From UJ101 sp965262705 (GTDB lineage Bacteria; Bacteroidota; Bacteroidia; Flavobacteriales; UJ101): DNA of 64,000 nt. A program made the translations under genes and the position numbers. Within the stretch, counting starts at the first letter, position 1. Every line of letters begins with the position of its first letter. The notes beneath the pieces were generated by a model. That model was not told the origin of the DNA. It worked only from the letters and a program-made list of their open reading frames with translations, and ran no database searches. The DNA is taken from assembly GCA_965262705.1 (NCBI GenBank), contig OZ253556.1, forward strand, positions 1,240,001 through 1,304,000, written 5' to 3'. Below, in pieces: positions 9,692 through 20,004 of the stretch.

Positions 9692-10975
9692 TTATATGAG
9701 TTCTTTTCTTATAATATTCTGATTACGCTCAGGTCCTACTGAAATAATAGAAACCTCTAAATTAATATGCCGTTCAATAAATCGTATATACTCCTTTGCT
9801 TTTTCAGGTAGATCATAGTAGCTGGTTATGTTCATCAAATTTTCTTTCCAGCCAGGAAGGGTTTCATAAATAGGAGTCAAATCACGAAAACTTTCTCCAC
9901 AAGCTGGAAAAAAGGGAATCATTTTACCTGCTTTATTTTTATACGCCGTGCATACTTTTATTTTATCTAAACCGCTGAGTACATCTAATTTCGTAATAAT
10001 TAAATTATTAATTCCATTAATTGTACATGCGTATTTTAACGCCGGAAGATCTAACCAGCCACAGCGACGCGGGCGCCCTGTAGTGGCACCAAATTCATGC
10101 CCTGTCTTTGCGATATGTCTTCCGTTTTCATTGAACAATTCTGTAGGAAAAGGGCCCTTTCCTACTCTCGTACAATAGGCCTTTGCAACACCAATCAGCT
10201 TTTTAAGTGCCGTTGGGGGTACACCGGTTCCTACAGCAACCCCTCCGGTAGATGGGGAAGAGGAGGTAACAAAAGGATAGGTTCCGTAAGTTACATCAAG
10301 GAGTAAGGCCTGAGCACCTTCAAATAATATTTTTTTACCAGACTGAATTGCATGATTCAACTCAAAAACCCCATCTATGATACGCTCTTGAAGTTTTTTT
10401 GCATAAACCGTATAATCTTCTAAAATCTTTTTTAAATCAAGCGGCTTTTTATGATATAGTTGGGTAATTATCTTATTTTTTTCCATAATGTTTTTTTCTA
10501 ATTTGGCTTTAAATATCTCAGGAAATAACAAATCCACTGCCTGGATGCCGCAGCGAGCGACTTTATCTTCATAGCACGGGCCTATTCCTCGTTTAGTCGT
10601 TCCGATTTTTTCTTTGCCCCGTGCTTCTTCCCGATAATTATCTATCAAGATGTGATAAGGCATTATTAGATGACTTCGTGAACTTAAAAAAACCTGTGAG
10701 GTATCTACTCCCTTGTCTTCCAAAGTTGAAAATTCTTTTAATAAAACGCTTGGATCGACTACAACGCCATCCCCTATAATACATTTTTTACCCGGATATG
10801 TAATTCCTGAAGGAACTAAGTGTAAGACAAATGAATTTTCTTCGATATAGATGGAATGCCCTGCATTATTTCCTCCCTGATAACGCACAATATAATCAGA
10901 ATTTGCCGCCAGCACATCGGTTATTTTTCCTTTTCCTTCATCTCCCCACTGGAGTCCTACAATGACGTCTGCCAT
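9692..10975 (-). CDS. purA: Adenylosuccinate synthetase
   Basis: Joins IMP and aspartate using GTP, the first committed step from IMP to AMP, in the cytoplasm. At 427 residues it is full length. The N-terminal GTP loop QWGDEGKGK (9-17) includes catalytic Asp12, and GGNNAGHS places catalytic His40. GTTKRGIGPCYEDKVAR and ATTGRPRRCGWLDLPAL are further family signatures. The gene stands alone between two MITE copies; its stop codon is within the target duplication of one of them. No purine regulatory site is visible upstream. Confidence 0.98.
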   Translation of the reverse strand: MADVIVGLQWGDEGKGKITDVLAANSDYIVRYQGGNNAGHSIYIEENSFVLHLVPSGITYPGKKCIIGDGVVVDPSVLLKEFSTLEDKGVDTSQVFLSSRSHLIMPYHILIDNYREEARGKEKIGTTKRGIGPCYEDKVARCGIQAVDLLFPEIFKAKLEKNIMEKNKIITQLYHKKPLDLKKILEDYTVYAKKLQERIIDGVFELNHAIQSGKKILFEGAQALLLDVTYGTYPFVTSSSPSTGGVAVGTGVPPTALKKLIGVAKAYCTRVGKGPFPTELFNENGRHIAKTGHEFGATTGRPRRCGWLDLPALKYACTINGINNLIITKLDVLSGLDKIKVCTAYKNKAGKMIPFFPACGESFRDLTPIYETLPGWKENLMNITSYYDLPEKAKEYIRFIERHINLEVSIISVGPERNQNIIRKELI

Positions 10976-11013
10976 AATTAAAGTTGTATTAATCGAAAAA
11001 ATCTTTTAATTCG

Positions 11014-11264
11014 AGACCGTTGCAGAATAGATAAAAAGCATGAAAGCGAAAGTATCTAACTTCAAACTGCTTACTTCAACAAGTGGTTATTGAGCACAGT
11101 CGAAATATGGCTACTGAGCCTGTCGAAGTACTAAGCAACCATCTCAAAGCTTCGACAGGCTCAACTACCTAAAATTAAAATCCTTACAATCATTAGGTCG
11201 CTCTGGCGTTTAATTTTTTTCGGGCTTTGCATTTTTTTGTCAGTATACTTTTTGCAAAGGTTTC
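11014..11264. mobile_element. MITE copy enlarged by REP-like insertions
   Basis: Starts GAGACCGTTGCA; the right end has decayed to GCAAAGGTTTC. About 90 bp in the middle (11080-11172) consist of three CTGAG..TCGAAG palindromes in alternating direction, absent from simple copies. No clear target duplication remains. Confidence 0.8.
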
Positions 11265-11338
11265 AATCTATGCAAAAATACGGTTTAAAAATTAAATTAA
11301 GCTGATTCTTTAACAATCCCTTGTTTTGATAAGTCAGC

Positions 11339-11406
11339 GAGACCTTTAACATTAGCTAGAGGGATCTTCAATTTAAAGTCTTACAGAGAGTTTAGCTAGA
11401 GGCCTC
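11339..11406. repeat. Small degenerate palindromic element
   Basis: The outer arms GAGACCTTTA and TAGAGGCCTC resemble the short GAGACCTTTAGC palindromes found at 45.4 and 41.6 kb. A 19-codon frame at 11409-11468, just before the permease gene, is probably chance. Confidence 0.4.
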
Positions 11407-11481
11407 ATATGTTTAACCCTACCACTTTTTGTAAGGTAATTAAAAAACAATTAGTTTTGTTAAATTGAAAAATAGGAATAA

Positions 11482-13254
11482 ATGCAAAAAACAATCAAGC
11501 ATAAAAAGTTAAATCAGCTGGCTTCTACCGCCATATGTGGTAATGATATTTCTTCTTCTGTACTTTATGTATCGGCTCTTGCTATAGGGTTTGCCGGGCA
11601 ATATGCTTGGGTTACTTTATTAATCGTCAGCGGGGTTTTATTTTTGTTTAGAAGAATCTACGGCGAGGTCGTCGGTGCTATTCCCTTAAACGGAGGTGCT
11701 TATAATGCGCTTCTAAACACCACAAGCAAGTCTATGGCCTCTTTTGCTGCAACGCTAACCATTTTGTCTTATATGGCAACCGCAGTCATTAGTGGTAATG
11801 AAGCCATTCATTATTTGCACAGTCTTTTTGATGAGGTACCAATTATTCTCTCAACTATTCTTTTACTTCTGTTCTTTACACTTTTAGTTATTGGAGGGAT
11901 AAAAGAATCGGCAAGAGTAGCAATATTTATTTTTATTTTTCATCTTTCTTCACTGTTTGTTCTCGGTGGTTTTATCGGTTATTATTTATTGCAATACGGC
12001 TTTCTGCAATTCTTTGAAAACTGGCACTCCCCTCTAAGTAACAATGGAGGGATTTGGGTGGCTATATTATTAGGTTTTTCCGCGTCTATGCTTGGGGTAT
12101 CCGGGTTTGAGAGTTCTGCTAATTTTGTAGAAGAACAAAAAAAAGGCATTTTTCCTAAAACGCTCCGAAACATGTGGTTTATTGTGTCTATTGCTAATCC
12201 GTTGATGGCATTTTTTGCCTTGTCACTATTTTCATTGCCGGAATTGCATGCGCCTGAATTTCAAAATACTCTTTTAGTGGAAATGGGAAATAAAGTAGGA
12301 GGGGGCTGGATAAAAAGCCTGATTGCCATCGATGCGTTTTTAGTTCTGAGCGGGGCGGTATTAACCAGTTTTGTAGGAGTGAATGGATTGCTTGAGCGAA
12401 TGACTTTAGACCGTATAATGCCCCAATTTTTTCTTCGGAAAAATAAAAATGGAAGTTCTTATCGCATTACAATCACTTTTTTTCTATTATGTGTTTCTGT
12501 ACTACTTTTTACCGAAGGCAACGTACATTTGTTAGCCGGGGTTTATACCATCTCATTTCTATCCGTTATGGGGCTTTTTGGTATAGGGAATATATTACTA
12601 AAAATAAAACGATCTTCCCTGCCTCGTCCTACCAAAGCCCCCTGGTCATCTTTATTTATAGCTATTCTGGCGATTGGTATTGCACTGATGGGAAATATAA
12701 TTATTGAGCCGAAAAATGGTGAACCCAGTAACCTTAGTGTCTTTTTATATTATTTTATTCCTTTTATCACCTTTATTTCGATTATGCTCAATCGAACCAC
12801 TTTATTAAAGGGCTTTCTTGGTATAATACGTGCGGCTTTCACTTCTATTCAAAAACTGGTACACAGCATTAATTCATACATCATTAGTATTATACACAGT
12901 ATTAATAATCAGGAGTTCGTATTTTTTACACAAGATACCAATATTGCCGTGTTAAACAAAGCGATGCTTTACATCAGAAGAAATGAACATACAAAAAAAG
13001 TAAAAATAGTGTTGATTAATCAAAATGGAGAGAACTCTAATGATAAATTTAACCAGGAGATTAATTTTCTGGATCTGGAATATCCGGAAATTAACGTAAC
13101 TTCGGTCATTCTACAAGAGCCGCTTTCACCCAAATTAATACAAAAACTATCCAAAGAATGGTCTATTCCTGTCAATTTTATGTTTATTGCCTCTCCCGGG
13201 AATAAATTTCCTTATCGTATAGAAGAATTAGGCGGGGTAAGGCTCATTTTATAA
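11482..13254 (+). CDS. APC-superfamily amino-acid permease with a soluble C-terminal domain
   Basis: An inner-membrane transporter, probably for amino acids or an amine; the substrate cannot be read from the sequence. About 12 hydrophobic segments lie between residues 20 and 435. The first holds the APC-type opening (STAICGNDISSSVLYVSALAIGFAGQ), followed by GEVVGAIPLNGGAYN. FSASMLGVSGFESSANFVEE resembles the helix-6 region of this superfamily. Residues 480-590 are hydrophilic and form a separate domain (FFTQDTNIAVLNKAMLYIRRNEHTKKVKIVLIN). At 590 residues it is longer than a basic 12-helix permease because of this tail. It is a single gene; a hairpin terminator follows the stop. Confidence 0.88.
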   Translation: MQKTIKHKKLNQLASTAICGNDISSSVLYVSALAIGFAGQYAWVTLLIVSGVLFLFRRIYGEVVGAIPLNGGAYNALLNTTSKSMASFAATLTILSYMATAVISGNEAIHYLHSLFDEVPIILSTILLLLFFTLLVIGGIKESARVAIFIFIFHLSSLFVLGGFIGYYLLQYGFLQFFENWHSPLSNNGGIWVAILLGFSASMLGVSGFESSANFVEEQKKGIFPKTLRNMWFIVSIANPLMAFFALSLFSLPELHAPEFQNTLLVEMGNKVGGGWIKSLIAIDAFLVLSGAVLTSFVGVNGLLERMTLDRIMPQFFLRKNKNGSSYRITITFFLLCVSVLLFTEGNVHLLAGVYTISFLSVMGLFGIGNILLKIKRSSLPRPTKAPWSSLFIAILAIGIALMGNIIIEPKNGEPSNLSVFLYYFIPFITFISIMLNRTTLLKGFLGIIRAAFTSIQKLVHSINSYIISIIHSINNQEFVFFTQDTNIAVLNKAMLYIRRNEHTKKVKIVLINQNGENSNDKFNQEINFLDLEYPEINVTSVILQEPLSPKLIQKLSKEWSIPVNFMFIASPGNKFPYRIEELGGVRLIL

Positions 13255-13260
13255 ATTAAG

Positions 13261-13284
13261 GCACTTTTGATAAAGTGCTTTTTT
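13261..13284 (+). terminator. Intrinsic terminator after the permease gene
   Basis: The stem GCACTTT (13261-13267) pairs with AAAGTGC (13272-13278) across the loop TGAT, followed by six T. It begins 6 bp after the permease stop codon. The stem sequence resembles the GCACTTTAGC/AAAGTGC part of the MITE and may be a captured fragment. Confidence 0.8.
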
Positions 13285-13400
13285 CAACAATCCCTGAATT
13301 ATGTTAATAGATGTAAAATCTTTTGCCTTCTTTCAAAAAAAACCTAATTTGCATGTTTAATATAATCTTATTTTAGAATTTATATATCTTTTAAAAGTTT

Positions 13401-14336
13401 ATGGAACAGCAATCTGCGGTAATTTTCACCACAAGAGAGTCACGAATATTAGCAAAAAATATTGCCAAAAATATTAATCTACCCCTTGGAAAAATTAACT
13501 TTCAAATTTTCAGCGATGGAGAATATCAACCTGCATTTCAGGATTCTGTTAGAGGAAAGCGGGTATTCATTATAGGCTCTACGGTTCCTCCGGCAGATAA
13601 CCTAATGGAAATTTTATTGCTTTGTGATGCAGCAAAACGAGCCTCGGCAGATAAGGTAACCGCTGTGATTCCTTACTTTGGATGGGCTCGTCAGGATAGA
13701 AAAGATAAGCCCCGCGTACCTATCGGTGCTAAGTTGGTTGCTAACTTGTTAATGTCGGCTGGCGCCACACGTCTTATGACCATGGATTTACATGCTGATC
13801 AAATTCAGGGGTTCTTTGAAATTCCTGTAGATCATTTGTATGCCTCTACCATCTTTTTAAATTATATTAAACAACTGAATTTATCTAACTTAACATTCGT
13901 CTCGCCGGATATGGGCGGGGCAAAGCGTGCAAGAAACTATGCAAAATACTTAGATGCAGAAGTCGTCATTTGCTATAAAGAGCGCTCAAAAGCCAATAAA
14001 GTAGAATATATGGATTTAATAGGGGAAGTTGAAGGCAGGAATGTAATTTTAATAGACGATATAATTGATACTGCCGGAACCATTGCACAAGCATCTAATC
14101 TTCTTAAAAAACTAGGAGCGGTGAGTGTTCGCGCTTTTATTACTCACGCTATACTATCTGGAAATGCTTATGATAAAGTTGAACGTTCTGCCATAGAGGA
14201 ACTCGTTATAACGGATACTATACCATTAAAAAATAGCCATTCCAAAATAAAAGTATTATCTTGCGCCCCCTTATTTGCTGAGGTAATGAACTTAGTACAT
14301 AATAAGCAATCCATTAGCGGTAAGTTTTTAATATAA
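13401..14336 (+). CDS. prs: Ribose-phosphate pyrophosphokinase
   Basis: Makes PRPP from ribose 5-phosphate and ATP, the precursor for nucleotides, histidine and tryptophan. The 311-residue length is standard. MDLHADQIQGFFEIPVDHLYA (about 128-148) is the family signature. The PRPP-binding loop is DDIIDTAGT (219-227), and PYFGWARQDRKDKPR (91-105) holds the flexible ATP/Mg loop. rplY follows after 12 bp, as in many Bacteroidota, so the two are probably cotranscribed. Confidence 0.98.
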   Translation: MEQQSAVIFTTRESRILAKNIAKNINLPLGKINFQIFSDGEYQPAFQDSVRGKRVFIIGSTVPPADNLMEILLLCDAAKRASADKVTAVIPYFGWARQDRKDKPRVPIGAKLVANLLMSAGATRLMTMDLHADQIQGFFEIPVDHLYASTIFLNYIKQLNLSNLTFVSPDMGGAKRARNYAKYLDAEVVICYKERSKANKVEYMDLIGEVEGRNVILIDDIIDTAGTIAQASNLLKKLGAVSVRAFITHAILSGNAYDKVERSAIEELVITDTIPLKNSHSKIKVLSCAPLFAEVMNLVHNKQSISGKFLI

Positions 14337-14348
14337 ATTTTTAATAAA

Positions 14349-14963
14349 ATGAAATCTATTTCAATTCAAGGACAGAAAAGAGAAAACGTAGGAAAAGCGG
14401 CAACACGCGCCCTGCGAAATGCTGAACAGGTACCTTGTGTGGTGTATGGTAACCAAAAGCCTATACATTTTTCAACTTCTGAAAAAGCACTTAAGCCTCT
14501 AATATACACGCCTGATGCTCATACGGTGATAATTGAGTTGGACAGCAAAAAAATCAATGCCATATTACAAGATATTCAGTTTCATCCCGTAAGCGATCGA
14601 GTTCTGCATGTTGATTTTCTCCAAATACAAGAAAACAAAGAACTTATAATGGAAATTCCGGTGCATCTGAACAAAGGAAAATCTAAGGGGTTAATGGCTG
14701 GAGGCTCATTACAATTTAACATCAGAAAATTAAAAGTAAAGGCGTTACCTGCTGATCTTCCTGATGCGATTGAAGTTGATTTAACGGATGTAGGCATTGG
14801 CGATAAAAAGTATGTTGCGGACTTAAAAACGGATAAATATACTTTTCTACATCCTGATAATGCAGTGGTAGCGGCGGTTAATACCTCACGTACGGCAATA
14901 AAAACAAATGAAGAAACATCTTCAGAAAATGATAGCATCGTAAAAAATGAGACAGTTGGTTAA
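14349..14963 (+). CDS. rplY: 50S ribosomal protein L25 (general stress protein Ctc type)
   Basis: Binds 5S rRNA in the large ribosomal subunit. At 204 residues it is the long form: an N-terminal L25 domain (1-90; GKAATRALRNAEQVPCVVYG and ILQDIQFHPVSDRVLHVDFL) plus the TL5/CTC C-terminal domain (95-185; GKSKGLMAGGSLQFNIRKLKVKALP). A short acidic tail follows. In many relatives pth (peptidyl-tRNA hydrolase) comes next. Here a MITE and a SusD gene follow instead, which suggests a break in gene order at the MITE. Confidence 0.96.
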   Translation: MKSISIQGQKRENVGKAATRALRNAEQVPCVVYGNQKPIHFSTSEKALKPLIYTPDAHTVIIELDSKKINAILQDIQFHPVSDRVLHVDFLQIQENKELIMEIPVHLNKGKSKGLMAGGSLQFNIRKLKVKALPADLPDAIEVDLTDVGIGDKKYVADLKTDKYTFLHPDNAVVAAVNTSRTAIKTNEETSSENDSIVKNETVG

Positions 14964-14981
14964 AACTGATTTGTATTTGTT

Positions 14982-15145
14982 GAGACCGTTGCAAAAAGCA
15001 CTTTAGCAAAAAAATGCAACGCCGGATAAAAATTAAACCCCGGAGCAACCTTTGGGTTGTGAGGATTTTAATTTTTTGAGAAGGAAGCAGTTTGAAGTTA
15101 GATGCTTTCTTTTTCATACTTTTTTATATATTCTGCAACGGGCTC
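14982..15145. mobile_element. MITE copy at the 3' side of the first susD gene
   Basis: 164 bp, starting GAGACCGTTGCA and ending GCAACGGGCTC (one base off the usual GGTCTC). Apart from that base it appears identical to the copy at 20171-20334, in the same direction. The two copies enclose the susC-susD pair. No matching target duplication is visible. Confidence 0.92.
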
Positions 15146-15160
15146 TAAATATCCAAGGGA

Positions 15161-16951
15161 TTAATACCCTTGATTTTGCTTAATCTGTTTATTAACATCA
15201 ATTACTGTTTGCGGGATAGGGAAAACACGACGAAAAGGCTCTGACTTAGGTTTTGCTGTATAAGCTTCATCAAACGTACCAAAGCGTATCATTTGGGGTC
15301 TTCTATACATTTCTAAGTGCATTTCAAAACCAATTTCGTTATATAATGTAGTTTTATCTAAAAAAGAAATGGATTCACCCGGTTCGTCAGTAAATCCACC
15401 ACCAGTTTTTGTTTTTTGGTAAGTTCTTTGCGTCCTAAGTACATTTATATCGTTTAAAGCTGACCCGTTTTCTCCTTTTCTAAAATAAGCCTCCGCCTGC
15501 ATACAATAGACCCCACCAAGGCGGTACAATGGAATATCCATTGCGCTGCCTTTACTATTTCCCTTTATAGGGTAAGGATCAAATTCGTATTTGAATATAC
15601 GAACCCCTCTATTAATTTGTTCTTGTGATAGAACAGCTTCAGATGGATTTGAAAAGTTCAATTCCGGAGTAAAATCCATAGGGGTACTCTTACTTTTTTC
15701 CATCATCAATTTGCTTACTTTTATTCTTTTTCCATCTGCTGTCATTTCAAATTTAACGTCTTTTAACAAGGGACCATATTGTTGATCTACCTGAAAGCCT
15801 CTATTAAAGTGGAACCATGGCTCGTCGCTGCCCGGTACATTTTCAACAGGGACGCTTTCTGTGCTGCCGTCGTTCATAAACCATGTTCCATCTTCATACT
15901 GATAATATCTATGAAATCTAGGATCATCATGATTGTCTTTCCATGTGTTATAGAATTCCGGTGTAGTGCATGAAGCATTGGTACCTCTGTTAGATGGAGA
16001 TGGTTTTTGATTTCTTGTCATTGGCATATAAGCAAAGTCATTGGACGATCTTACTACATCTTCATTTTGCTGAACTACTGCAAAAATCAATTCTGAACTA
16101 CTTTTACCTTTATTAATTTTAAAATTATCAAAATAATTCTTCTCTAAAGAAAAATGTGAATCGTTTATTATTTTAGAAGTATATTCAATAACTTTATCCA
16201 TATCCGTACCCGTGCCATTAACTGCCGCTTCCGTAAAATTAAAATTAGAAGAAGCGTTATAACGATCTTTATATACTGCTCTGTTCAAATACATATCCGC
16301 TAACAATGCGTAGGCAGCTTGCTTGGTAAAGCGGCCATTATATGTTGATTGTGCTCCAATATCCGCTAAATTAGGTATCAACGCCTCTACTTGCGTAATT
16401 AATGTATCTATAGCAGTATCTGCCTTTAAGATTTCCAATTTGGCATTTCCCTCAAGCGGATCCCTATAGGGAGCCTGATCATATAAATCTAAAGTATGAA
16501 ATGTGTAGAAAGCCAGCAACCCGTTAGCTTCTGCCAAAACTAAATCATGATCAGGGTCTTTTTTATTCGCATTAATAACCTGAATTGCTGCCAGCGATTT
16601 GGTTATACCAACGGTTAAATCTTGCCATGTGTCTTTTACAACCGCATGATCGGGTCTCCATGTAAATTCATGTAATGCCCGCCATTTTCCACCATCTCCC
16701 CAGTCACTCCCCCGGGTAGGCAGCATGTCTTCATCGGTAGAATATTCTTGTAGTGCGTAAACACCACTCTTACCTGAAAAGGTGGGATATCCTAACTGTT
16801 TGTACGCTGCTGCTAAGGAATTAACAAGACCTGCATCGCTTGCGTCTAATTTCTCATCTAATACTTTTTCTTCTAAGTCTGTACAACCAAAAAACATGGC
16901 TCCGACAAGTATTGCAATGGTTGTGTTTAATTTTATATTAAATTTTTTCAT
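15161..16951 (-). CDS. SusD/RagB family outer-membrane nutrient-binding lipoprotein
   Basis: A surface lipoprotein that caps a SusC channel and captures the substrate (glycan, peptide or other nutrient). The signal peptide ends in GAMFFGC with lipid Cys23. At 596 residues it is in the upper range for the family. TPR-like helices (AAYKQLGYPTF, ALLADMYLNRAVYKDRYN) and the family C-terminus (YRLGGVYCMQAEAYFRKGENGSALNDINVLR, EIGFEMHLEMYRRPQMIRFG, VFPIPQTVIDVN) are clear. It starts 11 bp after the end of its susC partner, forming one operon. No hydrolase or regulator lies beside it, so the substrate cannot be guessed. Confidence 0.95.
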   Translation of the reverse strand: MKKFNIKLNTTIAILVGAMFFGCTDLEEKVLDEKLDASDAGLVNSLAAAYKQLGYPTFSGKSGVYALQEYSTDEDMLPTRGSDWGDGGKWRALHEFTWRPDHAVVKDTWQDLTVGITKSLAAIQVINANKKDPDHDLVLAEANGLLAFYTFHTLDLYDQAPYRDPLEGNAKLEILKADTAIDTLITQVEALIPNLADIGAQSTYNGRFTKQAAYALLADMYLNRAVYKDRYNASSNFNFTEAAVNGTGTDMDKVIEYTSKIINDSHFSLEKNYFDNFKINKGKSSSELIFAVVQQNEDVVRSSNDFAYMPMTRNQKPSPSNRGTNASCTTPEFYNTWKDNHDDPRFHRYYQYEDGTWFMNDGSTESVPVENVPGSDEPWFHFNRGFQVDQQYGPLLKDVKFEMTADGKRIKVSKLMMEKSKSTPMDFTPELNFSNPSEAVLSQEQINRGVRIFKYEFDPYPIKGNSKGSAMDIPLYRLGGVYCMQAEAYFRKGENGSALNDINVLRTQRTYQKTKTGGGFTDEPGESISFLDKTTLYNEIGFEMHLEMYRRPQMIRFGTFDEAYTAKPKSEPFRRVFPIPQTVIDVNKQIKQNQGY

Positions 16952-16962
16952 GATCTGTAATT

Positions 16963-19900
16963 TTAAAATTTTAAGGTTAAACCTAACATATATGTTTTTG
17001 ATGAAGGATAGGTAGTGTAATCAATTCCCATAGACTGATTGCCATTACTGGGTCTTGGACTGTTAATCAATGGATCAAAGCCGGAATAGCTGGTAATGGT
17101 AAATAGGTTTTGAGCACTTACATACAAATTTAATCCTTTAATCCAATTCAAATGACTAACATCTACAGAGTAACCAAGGCGGACATTGTTTAAACGTAAA
17201 AAGTCTGATTTTTCGAGATATAAAGAAGATAATTGAGGATTGTTTTTTGGATCTGCGTCTCCATAATAATACTTAGATAACACATTACGATCGGATACTA
17301 AATTATTAACATTCAGCTGTAAATTCGTGTTATTAAAGAGATAGCCTCCGGTTTGCCCGATGAAGGAAAGTGATAAATCAAATCGTTGGTATGATAAATG
17401 GGTATTTAAACCAAAGGTAAGGTTAGGTAATGCCCCTTCAAAAATTTGTCGATCTTGGTCATCAATCTTCCCATCGCCATCGGTGTCCTCAAAAATATCC
17501 TTCCCGTCTTCATCGTATCCTTTATGCTTTAGCATATAGAAAGACCCTGCTTCATAGCCGCTTTTATAAATGTTGGCAAGAACGCCACTCATACCGGGTC
17601 CTGAAATATTTCCTGAAGGGATCCCATTAGAGACGGGTAAATTTTTAATGACATTATTTAAGGTAGCGCCATTTATATCCGCATCCCAAGAGAAGTTTGT
17701 GGTTTTTATCAACTGAGAACCTAATGTAACCTCTATGCCTTTATTTATAATTTTCCCGTCTATATTTTTCCATACTGTAGCCGCAGAAGATAATACTTCC
17801 GAAGGAATGTTTAAAATCGCATCTGTCGTGGTTTTATTATAATAATCTAAAGACCCGTAGAGTTTGTTATCCCATAAACTAAAGTCTGCTCCAAAATTAT
17901 ATTGCGTAACGACTTCCCATTTCAGATCTGGATTATCCGTTCGGGAGACTACTATTCCGGGTACTAAAGCATAATCATCTCGCATATAGTAACCTTCACC
18001 TGGAGACTGTGAGTAGACGTGTTGTGTAATTTTATTAGGTACTTCCTGATTCCCTGTCTGCCCATAACTTGCTCTTAATTTTAATTGATTTACCATAGTT
18101 GCATCGTTTAAAAAGTCTTCACGATCCATCCGCCAGCCTAAAGCAAATGAGGGGAAATAGCCATATTTATTATTTTTTCCGAATCGGGTAGAACCATCCG
18201 CTCTTAGTGAAGCCGTAAGCAAATATTTATTATCATAATTATAGTTTAATCTTCCGAAGTAAGATTGTAATTCATTCTCTTGGGCATAACCGCCTACGTT
18301 TTTTTGGTCTCCAGAGTATCCTGGGTTATACCTAGGGGCTACCCCGTCACCTTTTTTATCAATATTTACAACGGAAAAATATTTTCCAGAAAAATCAAAT
18401 TTTTGATAGGAGAACCCTGCTAAGAGTTCAACCTTGTTTTTGTTAACTTTAAAATTATAGGTTAAGTAATGTTCTAACAGGCTGTTTTGCGAACTTAAGT
18501 TATTTTGAACATATTTTCCCTCTGGGGTTATATCCGTATCATTTGGATATATCGTTGAATTTCTTTCCGAGGTAGAGCGGTCAATTCCATAATTAAATTT
18601 ATAATCTAATCCTTTAAAAATTCTCAAAGTTGCTTCTATATTCCCTAAAACTCGAAAGGTTTTTGTTTTATCTTCATATATATCTAAGAAATACATCGGG
18701 TTATAACTTTGATTCAAGTTAAAGTTGGAGTAATCACCCTTTTTATCAAAAACAGAGAAGGTAGGATTTGCCATTAAAGCGTGTAGTATCAGCTGGCCGT
18801 CTGATCCTGCACTCGCTCCATTAGGAATGCCGGTTTCATCTATCTCACTCGCAGTTAAGTTCATTTTCACCTTAAGACGTTTGTTATCTAAGAAAGATTC
18901 TTCTGCATTTAAGCGAGCAGTGGTTCTTTTAAAATCACTGGTTTCTATAATGCCATCCTGATTCATATGAGATAAAGAAGCATAGTAGCCTCCTGATTGA
19001 GTTTGCTTAGAAAAAGATAAATTATGATTTGAAGTGATTGCCGTCCTAAAAATCTCGTCCTGCCAATCCGTATTCCCTCCATGATCATACGCGGGGTATG
19101 CTGCTTGACGGTATTGATTTGCCGAAAGTAAATCTAATTTCTTTATCACATTAGAAATACTTACGTAAGAATCATAAGTAAGTGTAGCCTTTCCTTTTTC
19201 TCCTTGTTTTGTGGTAATGATTACCACTCCGTTTGAACCTCTTGCGCCATAAATAGCTGCAGCAGAAGCGTCTTTTAAAACCGTAATAGAAGCGATATCA
19301 CTCGTATTTAAAAAGTTTAACGGATTTTTTGCAGTACTTAAACCTAACCCAAGATTAGGACCTTCAGAACTAACATTCTTGTTACTCAAAGGAACGCCAT
19401 CTACAACAAACAAGGGGGTACTTCCGCTTCTAATTGATCCTATACCTCGAATAGATACATCTATTGCTGCCCCCGGCTCACCACTTGAGGTTACTACTCG
19501 CACGCCCGCAATCTTGCCTTGAAGAAGATTATCCGGCGACACATTTACTCCCTGTCTAAAATTTTCCGGAGAAAGTTGAGTAACTGCCCCCGTCAAATCT
19601 TTTTTGGTTTGGCTCCCATAACCAACCACTACTACTTCGCTAAGTTTTTCAACATAGGGTTCTAAACGAACCGTTAAATACGTCTCCGTACCTATTGTAA
19701 CTTCTTTGCTTTTATATCCAAAAATGGATACGATAAGTACATCGCCTTGCCTGGCATCAATGGTAAACTTACCATCAGAATTAGTAGTAGTTTCCTTTTG
19801 GGTACCTTTTATCAATACATCAACTCCTGCTATCGGTTCCTTGTTTTCATCTACTACCACCCCAGTAATATAGGTTTGTAATGTTACCTCTCGCGTTAAT

Positions 19901-20004
19901 AAATTAAGGCGATTCTCATCAGCTCTTGCATGATGGGTATACAAAAAGACTGTGAGTAAAACGATTGCATTTTTCACCTTAACATAATTAATTTTACAAT
20001 ACAT
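16963..20004 (-). CDS. SusC/RagA family TonB-dependent transporter
   Basis: An outer-membrane barrel that imports a ligand delivered by the neighbouring SusD, powered by TonB. It has 1013 residues. After a signal segment (about 10-28), a carboxypeptidase-regulatory-like domain follows (about 45-115; ITGVVVDENKEPIAGVDVLIKG). The SusC signature near the plug is VVVVGYGSQTKKDLTGAV, the plug contains IRGIGSI and VVDGVPLSN, and KDASAAAIYGARGSNGVVIITTK is the family hallmark. The barrel ends in YMLGLTLKF with a terminal Phe. The reading frame is intact. The upstream 412 bp hold a MITE; no TAnnTTTG promoter was found close by. Confidence 0.96.
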   Translation of the reverse strand: MYCKINYVKVKNAIVLLTVFLYTHHARADENRLNLLTREVTLQTYITGVVVDENKEPIAGVDVLIKGTQKETTTNSDGKFTIDARQGDVLIVSIFGYKSKEVTIGTETYLTVRLEPYVEKLSEVVVVGYGSQTKKDLTGAVTQLSPENFRQGVNVSPDNLLQGKIAGVRVVTSSGEPGAAIDVSIRGIGSIRSGSTPLFVVDGVPLSNKNVSSEGPNLGLGLSTAKNPLNFLNTSDIASITVLKDASAAAIYGARGSNGVVIITTKQGEKGKATLTYDSYVSISNVIKKLDLLSANQYRQAAYPAYDHGGNTDWQDEIFRTAITSNHNLSFSKQTQSGGYYASLSHMNQDGIIETSDFKRTTARLNAEESFLDNKRLKVKMNLTASEIDETGIPNGASAGSDGQLILHALMANPTFSVFDKKGDYSNFNLNQSYNPMYFLDIYEDKTKTFRVLGNIEATLRIFKGLDYKFNYGIDRSTSERNSTIYPNDTDITPEGKYVQNNLSSQNSLLEHYLTYNFKVNKNKVELLAGFSYQKFDFSGKYFSVVNIDKKGDGVAPRYNPGYSGDQKNVGGYAQENELQSYFGRLNYNYDNKYLLTASLRADGSTRFGKNNKYGYFPSFALGWRMDREDFLNDATMVNQLKLRASYGQTGNQEVPNKITQHVYSQSPGEGYYMRDDYALVPGIVVSRTDNPDLKWEVVTQYNFGADFSLWDNKLYGSLDYYNKTTTDAILNIPSEVLSSAATVWKNIDGKIINKGIEVTLGSQLIKTTNFSWDADINGATLNNVIKNLPVSNGIPSGNISGPGMSGVLANIYKSGYEAGSFYMLKHKGYDEDGKDIFEDTDGDGKIDDQDRQIFEGALPNLTFGLNTHLSYQRFDLSLSFIGQTGGYLFNNTNLQLNVNNLVSDRNVLSKYYYGDADPKNNPQLSSLYLEKSDFLRLNNVRLGYSVDVSHLNWIKGLNLYVSAQNLFTITSYSGFDPLINSPRPSNGNQSMGIDYTTYPSSKTYMLGLTLKF

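Noticed and set aside
11409..11468. Leader peptide for the APC permease (19 codons)
   Set aside because: No codon bias toward one amino acid and no attenuator hairpin follows.
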